A stretch of DNA of 64,000 nt from assembly GCA_021155195.1 (NCBI GenBank), contig JAJNPV010000042.1:496001-560000 (forward strand). Reading direction: 5' to 3'. Shown here piece by piece: positions 8,922 through 19,000 of this stretch. The notes beneath the pieces are model-generated. The model searched no databases, had not been told where the DNA came from, and saw nothing but the letters and a program-made list of their open reading frames with translations. The number at the start of each line of letters is the position of its first letter. Position 1 is the first letter of the stretch. This DNA is from Ohtaekwangia sp. Lineage in GTDB: Bacteria; Bacteroidota; Bacteroidia; Cytophagales; Cyclobacteriaceae. The position numbers and the translations under genes are program-made.

Positions 8922-10157
8922 ATGGATTTAATGGAAAATATCAGGGAAGGGCTCAGATCGGTAAAGGCCAATTTGTTGCGCTCTGTGCTAACGGCTCTCA
9001 TTGTTGCTATTGGAATTACTTCGTTGGTCGGAATTCTTACTGCGATTGACGGAATTGAATATTCTGTTTCAGAAAGTCTCTCCTCGTTGGGTGTTAATAC
9101 GTTTGATATCTATTCAAAATGGAACCGGGGCACAAATCAAGATGGTGTGAAAGAGAAAGTACGCGCTCGCCTCACGTTATCGGAAATGCAGAAGTTTATT
9201 GATCAATATGAAGTACCCGCCATGGTAAGTCTCTCTGCACGCCTCACTAATCTTGCCGAAGTAAAACATGGATCTCAAAAAACCAGCCCCAATGTAGACG
9301 TGCGTGGGGCAAATGATGAATACATTCCAATTAAAGGATTAAACATTCAGGAAGGAAGAAACTTCTCTCGTTTTGAAGTACAATATGGGAGTAAAGTGGC
9401 AGTCATTGGCTATAAGTTAGCGGTGTCTTTATATGGCGACAATCCGGCTCCGGTAGGTACTGAAATTTCTTTTAAAGGCACACAGTTTAAAGTCATTGGT
9501 TTATTAAAAGAGAAGGGAGATTTATCGGACAACAACTATGATAACATGGTGATCATACCCATATTAGTCGCCAATCAAATGGCCGAAGGGCAGCCGCTCG
9601 GGTACAGATTGAATGTTGGTATTTCGGATATGGATCAATTGGATTATGCCATGGGTGAGGCTACAGGTTTGATGAGAAAGATTCGGCAGGATCGGGTAGA
9701 GGAAGGAAATTCTTTTGAAATTGAAAAGAGTGAGTCGCTTGCACAGGAATTGGAAAGTATTACCAGTGGTTTGCGTTGGGGCGGATTTGGAGTTGGGTTT
9801 ATCACACTGCTTGGAGCGTCAATAGCCTTAATGAATATTATGTTAGTGTCTGTTACGGAACGGACGCGTGAAGTGGGTGTGCGAAAAGCACTAGGAGCAA
9901 CTCCTTTAAGGATACGCCAGCAGTTTGTAATTGAAGCAATTGTAGTTTGTTTGTTGGGAGGTATTGGAGGGGTTGTTCTGGGTATTTTAATAGGCAATTT
10001 GATTTCAAAAGCCATTGGTATTAATGCCTTTGTTGTTCCCTGGCTGTGGATGATGGTGGGAATGATGATTTGTGTTTTTGTCGGACTCATGTCTGGATAT
10101 TATCCAGCTCACAAAGCATCTAAACTGGATCCAATCGAATCGTTGAGATTTGAATAG
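8922..10157 (+). CDS. MacB/FtsX-type ABC transporter permease
   Basis: The 411-residue protein has the MacB layout: one N-terminal membrane helix (about 19-42), a large periplasmic MacB_PCD domain (about 45-270), then three C-terminal helices (about 285-400) forming the FtsX domain, with the typical TERTREVGVRKALGA loop and the closing HKASKLDPIESLRFE. Such permeases work with a cytoplasmic ATPase as mechanotransmission or export complexes. No ATPase gene is adjacent, so its partner must be elsewhere or shared. It is monocistronic and followed by a hairpin terminator at 10179. Confidence 0.9.
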   Translation: MDLMENIREGLRSVKANLLRSVLTALIVAIGITSLVGILTAIDGIEYSVSESLSSLGVNTFDIYSKWNRGTNQDGVKEKVRARLTLSEMQKFIDQYEVPAMVSLSARLTNLAEVKHGSQKTSPNVDVRGANDEYIPIKGLNIQEGRNFSRFEVQYGSKVAVIGYKLAVSLYGDNPAPVGTEISFKGTQFKVIGLLKEKGDLSDNNYDNMVIIPILVANQMAEGQPLGYRLNVGISDMDQLDYAMGEATGLMRKIRQDRVEEGNSFEIEKSESLAQELESITSGLRWGGFGVGFITLLGASIALMNIMLVSVTERTREVGVRKALGATPLRIRQQFVIEAIVVCLLGGIGGVVLGILIGNLISKAIGINAFVVPWLWMMVGMMICVFVGLMSGYYPAHKASKLDPIESLRFE

Positions 10158-10178
10158 TTGGAAATTTTATAAGCGATT

Positions 10179-10208
10179 AAAACTCTCATGATTAAGTGAG
10201 AGTTTTTT
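10179..10208. terminator. Bidirectional hairpin terminator
   Basis: A perfect 10-base stem (AAAACTCTCA / TGAGAGTTTT) with an 8-base loop is flanked by A-rich and T-rich tracts. It can therefore terminate both the permease gene on the plus strand and the BNR-protein gene on the minus strand, which converge here. Confidence 0.85.
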
Positions 10209-10225
10209 ATTTGTCTGGTAACGAT

Positions 10226-11239
10226 TTAATGGATACTGCCTATTCTACCACTTCCAGCAATCACAATTAGTTTTCCAGTTCTGGCTTTTCTTACTACGTG
10301 GTATCCCTTTTCATCAGAAAGAAGAACCCAATCGATTCCGGCATTGTACGATACGTCTGTTCCTGATGGCCCGGTTGATAATACTAACTGGTCAGAAATA
10401 AATTCAACACACTCCCGGTAACCGCGGGTGGGGGTTGTAGGTTCAGTCCAGGTTTTGCCGGTATTTTTGGAGAGTAGTACATGTTGAACTCGTAAAGAGT
10501 CTTTAAGATAATCTCCGCCCACTAAAATCCCTGAGTTATTCCGAACCGCAAATGAAAATATTCCGGTACTGCTTTCACCTTGAATAACGGGTGGTGATTG
10601 TACCGTCCATTTCTTACCAAAATTGGTGGTGCTATACAGTCTTGAGACTTTTCCACCTGTGGAAATCATTAGCAACGATTTATCATAACATCGAATGCCC
10701 GTGCCGCTTGCCGCGAAGGAAGCTTCACCTTCATCCAGCAGTGGACGTTGTGCATCGGGAAATTCTTGCCAGGTTTTTCCGCCATCGGTAGTTTTAACAA
10801 GTAACATTTTACTGTCAATAGGATCACCATACATGACTCCTTGCTTGTCATTCCAGAAATCGACTCCATCAAAGAAAGCATCTTTATGAGTATTGGTATA
10901 AACTATTTTCCAGGTTTCGCCACCATTCGTTGTGAGTAATATACTTGCCGGAGAACCTGCATTGGCAATAATCGCTTTCTGAGAATCGAATGCGTATAGT
11001 GATCGAAAATCTACTTTTTCAAAACCTGCAACTTGTTTGAACGACCACGTAGTGGCACCATTTAAACTTCGACCTACCCAACCCGCACTGCCACTTACCC
11101 AAACCACCGAGTCATTAACAACAGATAATCCCCGAAAGGAGGATTTTATGTTGACTTCGCAATTTTTTATCGACAAGGTTTGCGCAGAGGTGGAAGAGGT
11201 TATCAGTTTTAACGCTAAGATTATGTAAGAGAATTTCAT
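10226..11239 (-). CDS. Ycf48-like BNR-repeat protein, secreted
   Basis: The start is placed at the ATG at 11239, which gives a signal peptide (MKFSYIILALKLITSSTSAQ). The longer form from 11266 would begin inside a palindromic repeat. About 337 residues with Asp-box blades (TTNGGETW, TTDGGKTW, STTNFGKKW, KNTGKTW, SYNAGIDW), as in proteins labelled photosystem II stability/assembly factor-like or oxidoreductase in non-photosynthetic bacteria. Those names are carried over from Ycf48 and do not indicate photosynthesis. Probably a periplasmic or surface beta-propeller of unknown partner. It is monocistronic and ends at the bidirectional terminator. Confidence 0.75.
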   Translation of the reverse strand: MKFSYIILALKLITSSTSAQTLSIKNCEVNIKSSFRGLSVVNDSVVWVSGSAGWVGRSLNGATTWSFKQVAGFEKVDFRSLYAFDSQKAIIANAGSPASILLTTNGGETWKIVYTNTHKDAFFDGVDFWNDKQGVMYGDPIDSKMLLVKTTDGGKTWQEFPDAQRPLLDEGEASFAASGTGIRCYDKSLLMISTGGKVSRLYSTTNFGKKWTVQSPPVIQGESSTGIFSFAVRNNSGILVGGDYLKDSLRVQHVLLSKNTGKTWTEPTTPTRGYRECVEFISDQLVLSTGPSGTDVSYNAGIDWVLLSDEKGYHVVRKARTGKLIVIAGSGRIGSIH

Positions 11240-11248
11240 GTGGCAAAT

Positions 11249-11317
11249 TAAAACACATAGAATCATAGAACAAACTTTATTCGAGCCACTACGTAACCTA
11301 TGTGCCTATGTGTTTAA
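11249..11317. repeat. Imperfect inverted repeat, AAACACATAG type
   Basis: The left arm (11249-11269, TTAAAACACATAG then ATCATAG) and right arm (11298-11317, CTATG then CCTATGTGTTTAA) are imperfect inverted copies around a ~28-base centre. It occupies the divergent gap between the BNR gene and the GDSL hydrolase gene. Its build resembles the AACCGC-type palindromes at 11953, 19282 and 55936 but the core sequence differs. Confidence 0.65.
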
Positions 11318-11335
11318 TGCATTATATTTACCTTG

Positions 11336-11956
11336 ATGATCAGTTACTTATTAATTCTACTAAATCTTTTTTTGCCTATGCAGAAGAAAGAGATTAACTA
11401 TCTCGCCTTGGGCGATTCGTATACTATTGGAGAAAGTGTATCGGAACAAGATCGCTGGCCTAATCAACTGGCCGATCAATTAAAGATTCCAAGGCCGAAA
11501 ATCATTGCTACCACCGGCTGGCGTACCGATGATTTATCGAACGCTATTAAAGCGGCCAAGTTAAAAGATGAGTATGACATGGTCTCGTTGCTGATAGGCG
11601 TTAACAACCAATACCAGGGAAAATCGGCAGTTCAATATGAAATTGAATTTGAAGAGTTGCTGAAAATTTCCATTAAGCTGGCGAAGGGAAAAGTGAAGAA
11701 TGTATTTGTTGTTTCGATTCCCGATTATGGATTTACACCTTATGGTAAACCAAAACAAGAATCAATCACTAAGCAGATAGATGAATTCAATTCAATCAAC
11801 AAGCGCATTACTAAAAAGTATAAGATCACTTACATTGATATTACTGAAATATCCCGCAAAGGATTGGAAGACCCAACCCTTGTTGCCGAAGACGGATTAC
11901 ATCCTTCGGGTAGAATGTATTCGTTGTGGGTTGAACTAATCCGCAAAACCTTTTAA
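11336..11956 (+). CDS. SGNH/GDSL-family hydrolase
   Basis: About 206 residues from the ATG at 11336; a TTG one codon upstream is also in frame. A short hydrophobic N-terminus (ISYLLILLNLFL) suggests export or membrane anchoring. Block I is LALGDSYTIGE with the catalytic Ser near residue 31, block III is the GVNNQYQG segment, and the closing Asp/His pair sits in EDGLHPSGRMY. These features identify an SGNH esterase/lipase-type hydrolase; the substrate is unknown. The gene stop lies inside the left arm of an intergenic palindrome shared with the convergent tesA-like gene. Confidence 0.85.
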   Translation: MISYLLILLNLFLPMQKKEINYLALGDSYTIGESVSEQDRWPNQLADQLKIPRPKIIATTGWRTDDLSNAIKAAKLKDEYDMVSLLIGVNNQYQGKSAVQYEIEFEELLKISIKLAKGKVKNVFVVSIPDYGFTPYGKPKQESITKQIDEFNSINKRITKKYKITYIDITEISRKGLEDPTLVAEDGLHPSGRMYSLWVELIRKTF

Positions 11957-12042
11957 CCGCAAAGACACAAAGGCGCTAAGATTTTAGTAGACTGATGTGG
12001 GATTGCAGACGTTTCATTGCGCCTCCGCGACTTAGCGGTTAA
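11953..12042. repeat. Intergenic palindromic repeat, AACCGC type
   Basis: The left arm (11953-11980, TTAACCGCAAAGACACAAAG then GCGCTAAG) is mirrored by the right arm (12017-12042, ending CTTAGCGGTTAA). It fills the convergent junction between the GDSL hydrolase and tesA-like genes and includes the hydrolase stop codon. It could form a long imperfect hairpin in RNA from either strand. Related elements lie at 19282 and 55936. Confidence 0.75.
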
Positions 12043-12046
12043 TTTT

Positions 12047-12658
12047 TCAAATCAATTTTTCAAAAACCTTTTTCAGATTGTTGGCTATTATTTTATGTCC
12101 TTCCACGTTGGGGTGAATGCCATCGGCTTGGTTAAGTTTTTCAATACCACCCACACCTTCTAAAATAAAAGGAATAAGTGTTGCCTTATTGTTTTTTGCA
12201 AGCTCGGGATAAATGCTCTTAAATTCATCGGTGTACTGCTTGCCCATATTGGGGGGCACCATCATACCGGCCAACACAATTTTACAATCCGGATATTTCG
12301 TTTTTACTTTTTCAATAATACTTTGAAGATTTTTTCTGGTCTGTTCAATAGGCAAACCACGAAGTCCGTCATTGGCACCCAATTCAAGAACAAACACATC
12401 AACAGGTTGACGCAAAATCCAATCGATGCGGCTAAGGCCACCAGCAGAAGTTTCTCCACTCAAGCCCGCATTTACAACTTTAACTTTTTTATTCGATTTA
12501 TTAAGTTCTTTTTCGATCAGCGCAGGAAAGGCTTCCTCCGTGGATAATCCATAACCAGCTGTCAGGCTGTCACCAAAAAAAAGAATTACTTTAGGCGTTT
12601 CAACTGCACTAAAGAAGAGAATACTTGCAATAATTAATGCTTTTTTACCGACTACCAT
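12047..12658 (-). CDS. tesA: TesA-type arylesterase / lysophospholipase
   Basis: The 203-residue protein has an N-terminal signal or anchor followed by an SGNH hydrolase domain of the TesA type. Block I is FFGDSLTAGYG (Ser31), block II has the Gly of NAGLSGET, block III has Asn96 in LGANDGLRG, and block V has Asp179 and His182 in QADGIHPNVEGH. TesA enzymes are periplasmic, broad-specificity thioesterases/lysophospholipases. It is divergent from the ybbA-ybbP-type ABC genes, the same arrangement as tesA / ybbA-ybbP in Escherichia coli, which supports the assignment. Confidence 0.9.
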   Translation of the reverse strand: MVVGKKALIIASILFFSAVETPKVILFFGDSLTAGYGLSTEEAFPALIEKELNKSNKKVKVVNAGLSGETSAGGLSRIDWILRQPVDVFVLELGANDGLRGLPIEQTRKNLQSIIEKVKTKYPDCKIVLAGMMVPPNMGKQYTDEFKSIYPELAKNNKATLIPFILEGVGGIEKLNQADGIHPNVEGHKIIANNLKKVFEKLI

Positions 12659-12740
12659 ACTATTACGCGGGGTTGATATTTATCTTGAAACAATTTTACT
12701 CAATAAACGATTTAATTCCTGATCTGTTAACTTAATTATC

Positions 12741-13433
12741 ATGCCAGAAACAGTTATTAAGGCCGAAGGGCTCACCAAAATTTATAAATCGGCCGAAAAT
12801 GATTTGACCGTACTCGACAATGTGTCTTTTGAGGCAACTCAGGGCACAAGCCTTGCCATTATTGGTCCATCGGGTAGTGGTAAAACAACGTTGCTCGGGT
12901 TGTGTGCAGGACTGGATATTCCAACCTCAGGAATTATTTCGCTGATGGGTTTTAAATTGAATGTGATGGATGAAGACGACCGCGCTTATATCCGCAATCA
13001 ATACGTTGGATTTGTCTTTCAAAACTTTCAATTGCTACCCACACTTACTGCTTTAGAGAACGTAATGGTTCCGTTTGAGCTTAGAGGTGAAAAAAATGTA
13101 GCCCCCAAAGCGAAAGATTTATTGGCGCGCGTTGGATTAGGAGCACGGTTCAGTCATTATCCTTCTCAACTATCGGGAGGCGAACAACAGCGAGTTGCAA
13201 TGGCTCGAGCTTTTATTACCTCGCCACGTATTTTATTTGCCGATGAACCTACAGGAAATTTAGATGGTGAGAGTGCGACTCAAATAACGGATTTGCTTTT
13301 TGGAATGAACCGCGAAGAAAAGACTACACTCATTTTGGTTACGCACAATCTTGAACTGGCTCAAAAGACTGAACGCATCCTTCACATGAAAGGTGGCAAA
13401 TTGGTGAACGAACAAATCCTCAGCCTTGCATGA
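12741..13433 (+). CDS. YbbA/LolD-type ABC transporter ATP-binding protein
   Basis: The 230-residue ATPase has Walker A GPSGSGKTT (42-50), a Q-loop in FVFQNFQLL, the signature LSGGEQQRVAMARAF, and Walker B ILFADEPTGNLD, all typical of the MacB/LolD/YbbA class. Its stop overlaps the start of the permease gene (ATGA), so the two are co-translated and form one transporter. Facing the tesA-like gene, the pair corresponds to YbbA-YbbP of Escherichia coli, whose exact role (lipid or toxic-compound handling at the envelope) is not settled. Cytoplasmic face of the inner membrane. Confidence 0.92.
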   Translation: MPETVIKAEGLTKIYKSAENDLTVLDNVSFEATQGTSLAIIGPSGSGKTTLLGLCAGLDIPTSGIISLMGFKLNVMDEDDRAYIRNQYVGFVFQNFQLLPTLTALENVMVPFELRGEKNVAPKAKDLLARVGLGARFSHYPSQLSGGEQQRVAMARAFITSPRILFADEPTGNLDGESATQITDLLFGMNREEKTTLILVTHNLELAQKTERILHMKGGKLVNEQILSLA

Positions 13434-16000
13434 TTGAGTATGTAATTAAACTTAAGCGCGAGGTTCGATCAATCTTCAAAGATCGTTGGGTTTGGATTAT
13501 GGCCTGGCGCGATGGTCGTCATAATTTTTCACGACTGTTTCTGTTCGTTGCCTCTTTGATTACGGGTATTGCTGCGGTAGTAGCGATTGGTTCACTCAAC
13601 TATGCTATGCAAGGTGAGTTGGATAAAAATGCAAAGGAATTGCTTGGCGCGGATTTGGTGATTAATAGCAATAAGCCTTTTGATAAGGGATTTATAAAAA
13701 AATTAGATACAGCAAAACGAGAGCTAGCCAAAGATGCTGAGATGGCATCGATGGTTATGTTTTTAAATTCAAAACAAAGTCGTTTGATAAAGTTGACTGC
13801 GCTGGAAGGAGAGTTTCCTTTTTATGGAAAAATTGTTACCCAGCCCGCCAATGCATACGAGTTAATGAAGAAGGGCGACTATGCACTGTTAGATGAATCA
13901 TTGGCTCGACAATATGAAGTAAGTTCGGATGATACCATCAAGTTGGGTACAAAGAATTTTATCGTAGCGGGAGTTGTGGAAAAATTTCCGGGTGGAGGAG
14001 CGCTTACGGCCACGTTAGCTCCGGCAGTTTATATTTCGCTGGCAGCATTGGATTCAACAGGATTAGTGCAGTTTGGTAGTCGTGTAAACTATAGTCTGTT
14101 TGTAAAAACACGTTCAGAAAAGCAAACAGAAAGTACAATTAATTTGATTAAGCCGCTACTGGAAGATTTAGGTTATTCGTACGATACGGTAGAAGGGAGA
14201 AAGAAAGATTTAGGGGAAGGGTTTCAGTCTGTGTATCGCTTCTTTTCTATGTTGGCATTTGTTGCTTTAATTTTAGGATGCATAGGGGTGGCAAGTTCAG
14301 TTCATATTTATGCACGCGAAAAACGTGATGAGGTGGCTGTGCTTCGGTGTGTGGGTTCATCCGGTTGGCAGGCCTTTAATATTTATTTTATACAGATTTT
14401 TATTTTAGGTGTGGTGGGTAGCATCATAGGTGCTGCACTGGGGGTTGGCATCCAGCAACTCATCCCTTTTGTTTTTGGTGATTACTTGCCGGTTGAACTT
14501 CAGTTAGGTGTTTCGTGGCGTGCGTTTGGTGAAGGGATTTTTGTTGGCGTGCTCGTTTCAATCTTATTTTCTGTTCTTCCATTAGTGGCAGTTCGTTTTG
14601 TTCCACCTTTGGCTGTCTTGCGTTCAGATTTCACTTCAGCAAAAGTGGTTTCTAAGACAAAATGGGCGGCAATCGGTTTAATCGTGCTCTTTCCTGTTTT
14701 GGCTGCGTCTTATCAAACCAAGAGCTTTGTTTCGGGCGGATTATTTTCATTGGGATTGGCATTGGCACTTGGAAGTCTAGCCTTGGTAGCAATAGGTTTA
14801 CTGTATGTGGTACGAAAATATTTTCCTCAAAATGGTTCTTTTATTTTCAGGCATGCGTTATCCAATTTATTTAGACCCAATAACCAAACTCAGGTTTTAT
14901 TAGTTACGATTGGACTTGGAGCGTTTATTATTTCTACGCTTAATATTATTCAAAGCAGCTTGTTGAATCAGGTTGAGTTTAGGGGAAACAAAAACCAATC
15001 GAATACTATTTTGTTCGACATTCAATCCAACCAGAAAGACGAAGTTGTTGATCTGATTAGTAAACACACTTTGCCCGTTAATCAAGTAGTGCCTATTGTT
15101 ACGTGCCGCTTAAGTGGGATCAATGGATTTACGGTTGAGCAACTGCTGGAAAGCGATTCCGTAAAAATCCGTCCGTGGGCGCTTACGCGCGAGTATCGGG
15201 TAACTTATCGCGATAGCCTTCATATTTCCGAAGAACTATTGGAAGGGGAGATGCATTCCTATAAAAAGGGTAGTAAGGATTCAGTTGGGGTCACGATCTC
15301 CGAAGGAATGCAGGAAACATTAAAAGTTAAAGTGGGCGATACGTTGATGTTTGATATTCAGGGAGTACCCATTAAGACATTCTTAAGCGGTATTCGCAAA
15401 GTAGAATGGCCAAAGGATCCACCAAACTTCATTTTTGTTTTCCCGAAAGGAGTGTTGGAAAACGCACCACAAATTTGGGTTGCTGCCACCCGGATTGAAA
15501 CTCCACCCGGTGCCGTTCAATTTCAGCAGGAACTTGTTTTCAAATTTCCGAATGTATCGTTGATCGATTTGCAGTTGATTTTAAGTACGGTGGATGAATT
15601 GTTTGCCAAGGTGGGTTTGGTTGTACGTTTTCTTGCTTTGTTTAGCATTGTTACCGGATTGGTCGTGCTAGCTGGTGCGGTGATGAACAGCAAGTTTGCT
15701 CGTATTAAGGAAAATGTATTGTTGCGAACAATGGGTGCTCGCACCAACCAGATTATGAAAATTACAATCATTGAGTATGGATATGTAGGAGTTTTTTCTG
15801 CCATTACCGGATTGGTTCTTTCCTTTGGTGGTGGTTGGTTACTTACAAAGTTTTTCTTTGAAGTTCAATTTTCTATCAATTTTATTGAATTATCAATTAT
15901 ATCAGTGGGGGTTGTACTGCTTACCGTTCTCATTGGTTGGTGGAATTCCCGTGAAGTCATCTCAACGCCACCCTTGCAAGTATTGCGTAAGGAAGGTTAA
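13430..16000 (+). CDS. YbbP-type FtsX permease, 10-helix class
   Basis: The 856-residue permease has an N-terminal helix after the RDGRHNFSRL segment, a periplasmic domain (about 60-260), a first FtsX block (about 265-400, with KRDEVAVLRCVGSS), further helices (about 405-500), a second periplasmic domain (about 510-710), and a second FtsX block (about 725-850, with IKENVLLRTMGARTNQI). Length and double FtsX build match YbbP rather than MacB. It works with the ATPase encoded just upstream (four-base overlap). Substrate is inferred to be lipidic or hydrophobic; this cannot be read from the sequence. Confidence 0.9.
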   Translation: MIEYVIKLKREVRSIFKDRWVWIMAWRDGRHNFSRLFLFVASLITGIAAVVAIGSLNYAMQGELDKNAKELLGADLVINSNKPFDKGFIKKLDTAKRELAKDAEMASMVMFLNSKQSRLIKLTALEGEFPFYGKIVTQPANAYELMKKGDYALLDESLARQYEVSSDDTIKLGTKNFIVAGVVEKFPGGGALTATLAPAVYISLAALDSTGLVQFGSRVNYSLFVKTRSEKQTESTINLIKPLLEDLGYSYDTVEGRKKDLGEGFQSVYRFFSMLAFVALILGCIGVASSVHIYAREKRDEVAVLRCVGSSGWQAFNIYFIQIFILGVVGSIIGAALGVGIQQLIPFVFGDYLPVELQLGVSWRAFGEGIFVGVLVSILFSVLPLVAVRFVPPLAVLRSDFTSAKVVSKTKWAAIGLIVLFPVLAASYQTKSFVSGGLFSLGLALALGSLALVAIGLLYVVRKYFPQNGSFIFRHALSNLFRPNNQTQVLLVTIGLGAFIISTLNIIQSSLLNQVEFRGNKNQSNTILFDIQSNQKDEVVDLISKHTLPVNQVVPIVTCRLSGINGFTVEQLLESDSVKIRPWALTREYRVTYRDSLHISEELLEGEMHSYKKGSKDSVGVTISEGMQETLKVKVGDTLMFDIQGVPIKTFLSGIRKVEWPKDPPNFIFVFPKGVLENAPQIWVAATRIETPPGAVQFQQELVFKFPNVSLIDLQLILSTVDELFAKVGLVVRFLALFSIVTGLVVLAGAVMNSKFARIKENVLLRTMGARTNQIMKITIIEYGYVGVFSAITGLVLSFGGGWLLTKFFFEVQFSINFIELSIISVGVVLLTVLIGWWNSREVISTPPLQVLRKEG

Positions 16001-16008
16001 TTTAGGGC

Positions 16009-19000
16009 ATGAGTTTGTTGAAGGCTGTGCGGTTTCCTTTTATTATTTATTTCTTATTTGGTTGTTTTGTTGCGATTGCAAATCCACCCAAAATAAAATT
16101 TGTTGAGAACAAGTGCCAATGGCCAGATGCGATTCAGTTCTCAGCGCGCATTGGTGGCGGCAGTATGAATTTGAATGCCGGAGGTTTTACCTATACTTTT
16201 ATAGATCAGGAACGATTAGATGAACTGCATGATCGCGGTCATCATTCTGAGAGTGAAGTTACAGCTTCCGATCTTCAGATTCCTGCACATAGGGTTCTGG
16301 TTTCATTTGTAGGAGCAAACAAAGCATCCGTTCCAAATCCGATCAATAAATTACGGGAATATTATAATTACTTTTTAGGAAGTGATCCATCAACCTGGAG
16401 TTCGAATGTTGCTGCCTATGAAGGTGTACTCTATCCTGGTTATTATAAAGGAGTTGACCTGAAAGTATATTCTCAGGGAAGTAATATTAAGTATGATTTC
16501 ATTTTAGCTGCAGGTGCTGATCCTTCTCAAATTAAGTTTAAATACACGGGCACAGATCAGGTAGCCCTTGAAAATGGCGACTTGGTGGTTACTGCTTCGA
16601 AGTTTACATTCTATGAGAAGAAGCCGATTGCCTATCAGATTATTAACGGTGAGAAGTATTATGTGAATTGTAATTATATATTAGTTGATCATGAAGTAAG
16701 GTTTCAATTTCCTGAATCGTATGATGCATGTTATCCCTTGGTGATTGATCCGCTTCTTATTTTCTCAACGTATTCAGGCTCAACAGCAGACAACTGGGGC
16801 AGTACAGCTACTCCTGGTGAACGCGGGACTCTTTATTCGGCAGGGGTAACCAATCATGATCATGATGGAAGATTCCCGGCAACGGTTGGAGCCTTTCAAG
16901 TAGATTATGGAGAGCTGTATGATGTTGGGATTTTAAAATATGATTCAACGGGCAGTCAATTGTTATACGCTTCCTATTTAGGAGGAAGTGGTAGTGAATC
17001 TGCCCACAGTTTGGTTATTAATGCTAAGAATGAACTCTTGATACTTGGCACTACCAGTTCATCAAATTTTCCTACAACTACAGGAGCAATCGACAATTCG
17101 TTTAACGGAGGAGTAAGTGAGGTTAACGTGATCTCTTATGATGATGGATCGGATTTGTTTATTACTAAGATTAGTGGCGATGGTAGTCAACTCTTGGGGA
17201 GTACCTACCTTGGTGGATCAGCAAATGATGGGATGAATCCGAGCTCAAGTAAGCTTGTTGCAAACTACGGAGATCAATTGCGTGGAGACATAATAACCGA
17301 TTTAGATGGAAACGTATATGTTAGTTCTGTTACGCAATCATCAAATTTTCCGGTGGCTAATAGTTTTGGGTTAATATACTCGGGGGGATTATCGGATGCA
17401 TTGGTTCTGAAAGTAAATTCTTCTTTAACTCAACTTATGTGGGCAGCTTTTGTAGGTGGCTCGTTAGAAGATGCATCGCATACAATCAAGTTAGATCAAG
17501 CAGGTAATATTTTTATAGGAGGTGGCACAGCTAGTATTGATTTCCCCACTACAACCAATGCTTACCAAACAATTCATGCGGGAACAATTGATGGTTGGAT
17601 GGCCAAATTAAAAAATGATGGGTCTGAAATAGCTAGCGCTACACTAACAGGTACCAATAAATTTGATCAGGTATACTTTTTAGATTTGAATAGTTCTGGA
17701 GATGTTTATGTGTATGGTCAGACATCAGGATCTTCATTCCCTATTACGTCAGGAGTTTATAACAATGCTAATAGCGGTCAATTTTTGCAAAAATACACGA
17801 GCGATCTTTCTGCATTAGAATTCTCTACGGTCTTTGGTAGTGGCACTCCTGTTCCTAATATTTCACCTACGGCTTTTTTGGTTAACGATTGTAATAATAT
17901 TTATATGTCGGGGTGGGGTGGGACCTTAAATTCAGCATTGGGCTTTTGGAATAGCTCTACGAGCGGAATGCCACTAACTTTTGATGCATTCCAAAAAACA
18001 ACCAGTGGTTCTGATTTTTATTTTATTGTGCTTACTGATGATGCTACTGAACTTTTATATTCAACTTATCTGGGTGGTAATCTTTCGAAAACACATGTGG
18101 ATGGTGGTACAAGTCGGTTTGATAAAGGGGGGATAGTGTATCATGCTGTATGTTCAGGTTGTAGATTCCCAACTGGTTCTCCTTCTTCTGATTTCCCAAC
18201 TACAGTAGATGCATGGAGCAGAGTAAACGGAAGTAAAAATTGCAATAATGCAGCCTTTAAGTTTGACCTATCTTCACTTAAAGCACGATTGCAAACTAAC
18301 TCCGTAAAATTAGATATGCCCGGTCTTAATCGGGTTTGCTTGCCCGATCCTATTGTTTTTCAAAACTTAAGTATCGGAGGCCAACTTTACGAATGGGATT
18401 TTGGTGATGGAGGTCAATTGGTGAAGCAAGACACCACGTTTATTATGCACGCTTATAAAGAACCAGGCACTTACCGCGTTAAGTTGCTTGCCATTGATAT
18501 TGGAACGTGCGTGGGAAGGGATTCAACATTTACAACCGTAATGGTTTCGCGACCCGGTGGGTTTGCCGGCCCCGATCAGGTAATGTGTTTTGACGCTGGC
18601 ACACGGCTTATTGCAACAGGCGGTGTTACCTATCAGTGGGAAAATTGGGATAAGACTTTCAAGTCGAATGAAGCATCACCAGCCATAAACCCAACTGAAG
18701 ATGATGGCTATGTGGTAACCATTGGAGATGCGATCGGGTGCACAAAGAAGGACACAGTCAATATAAAAGTCATCCCGGGCATTGATTTAGAATTTGAGTA
18801 TTTAAAAATATATGACTGTTTTAATAGACCGACTGTGCAGGTAATAAATTTAAGTGATCCTGCAGAAGATACCTTTTTTGATTTTGGCGATGGTACAACT
18901 TCTGATCTGGATGCCACCACGCATGCGTATAATCAGGATGGAGTTTTTGCACTAAAGTTATTGGGTCGTAAAGAGTCCTGTGTTTACGAAGATCGTGTCG

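Noticed and set aside
10226..11239. Photosystem-related role of the Ycf48-like protein
   Set aside because: The similarity is only in Asp-box propeller blades; nothing else in the window is photosynthetic.
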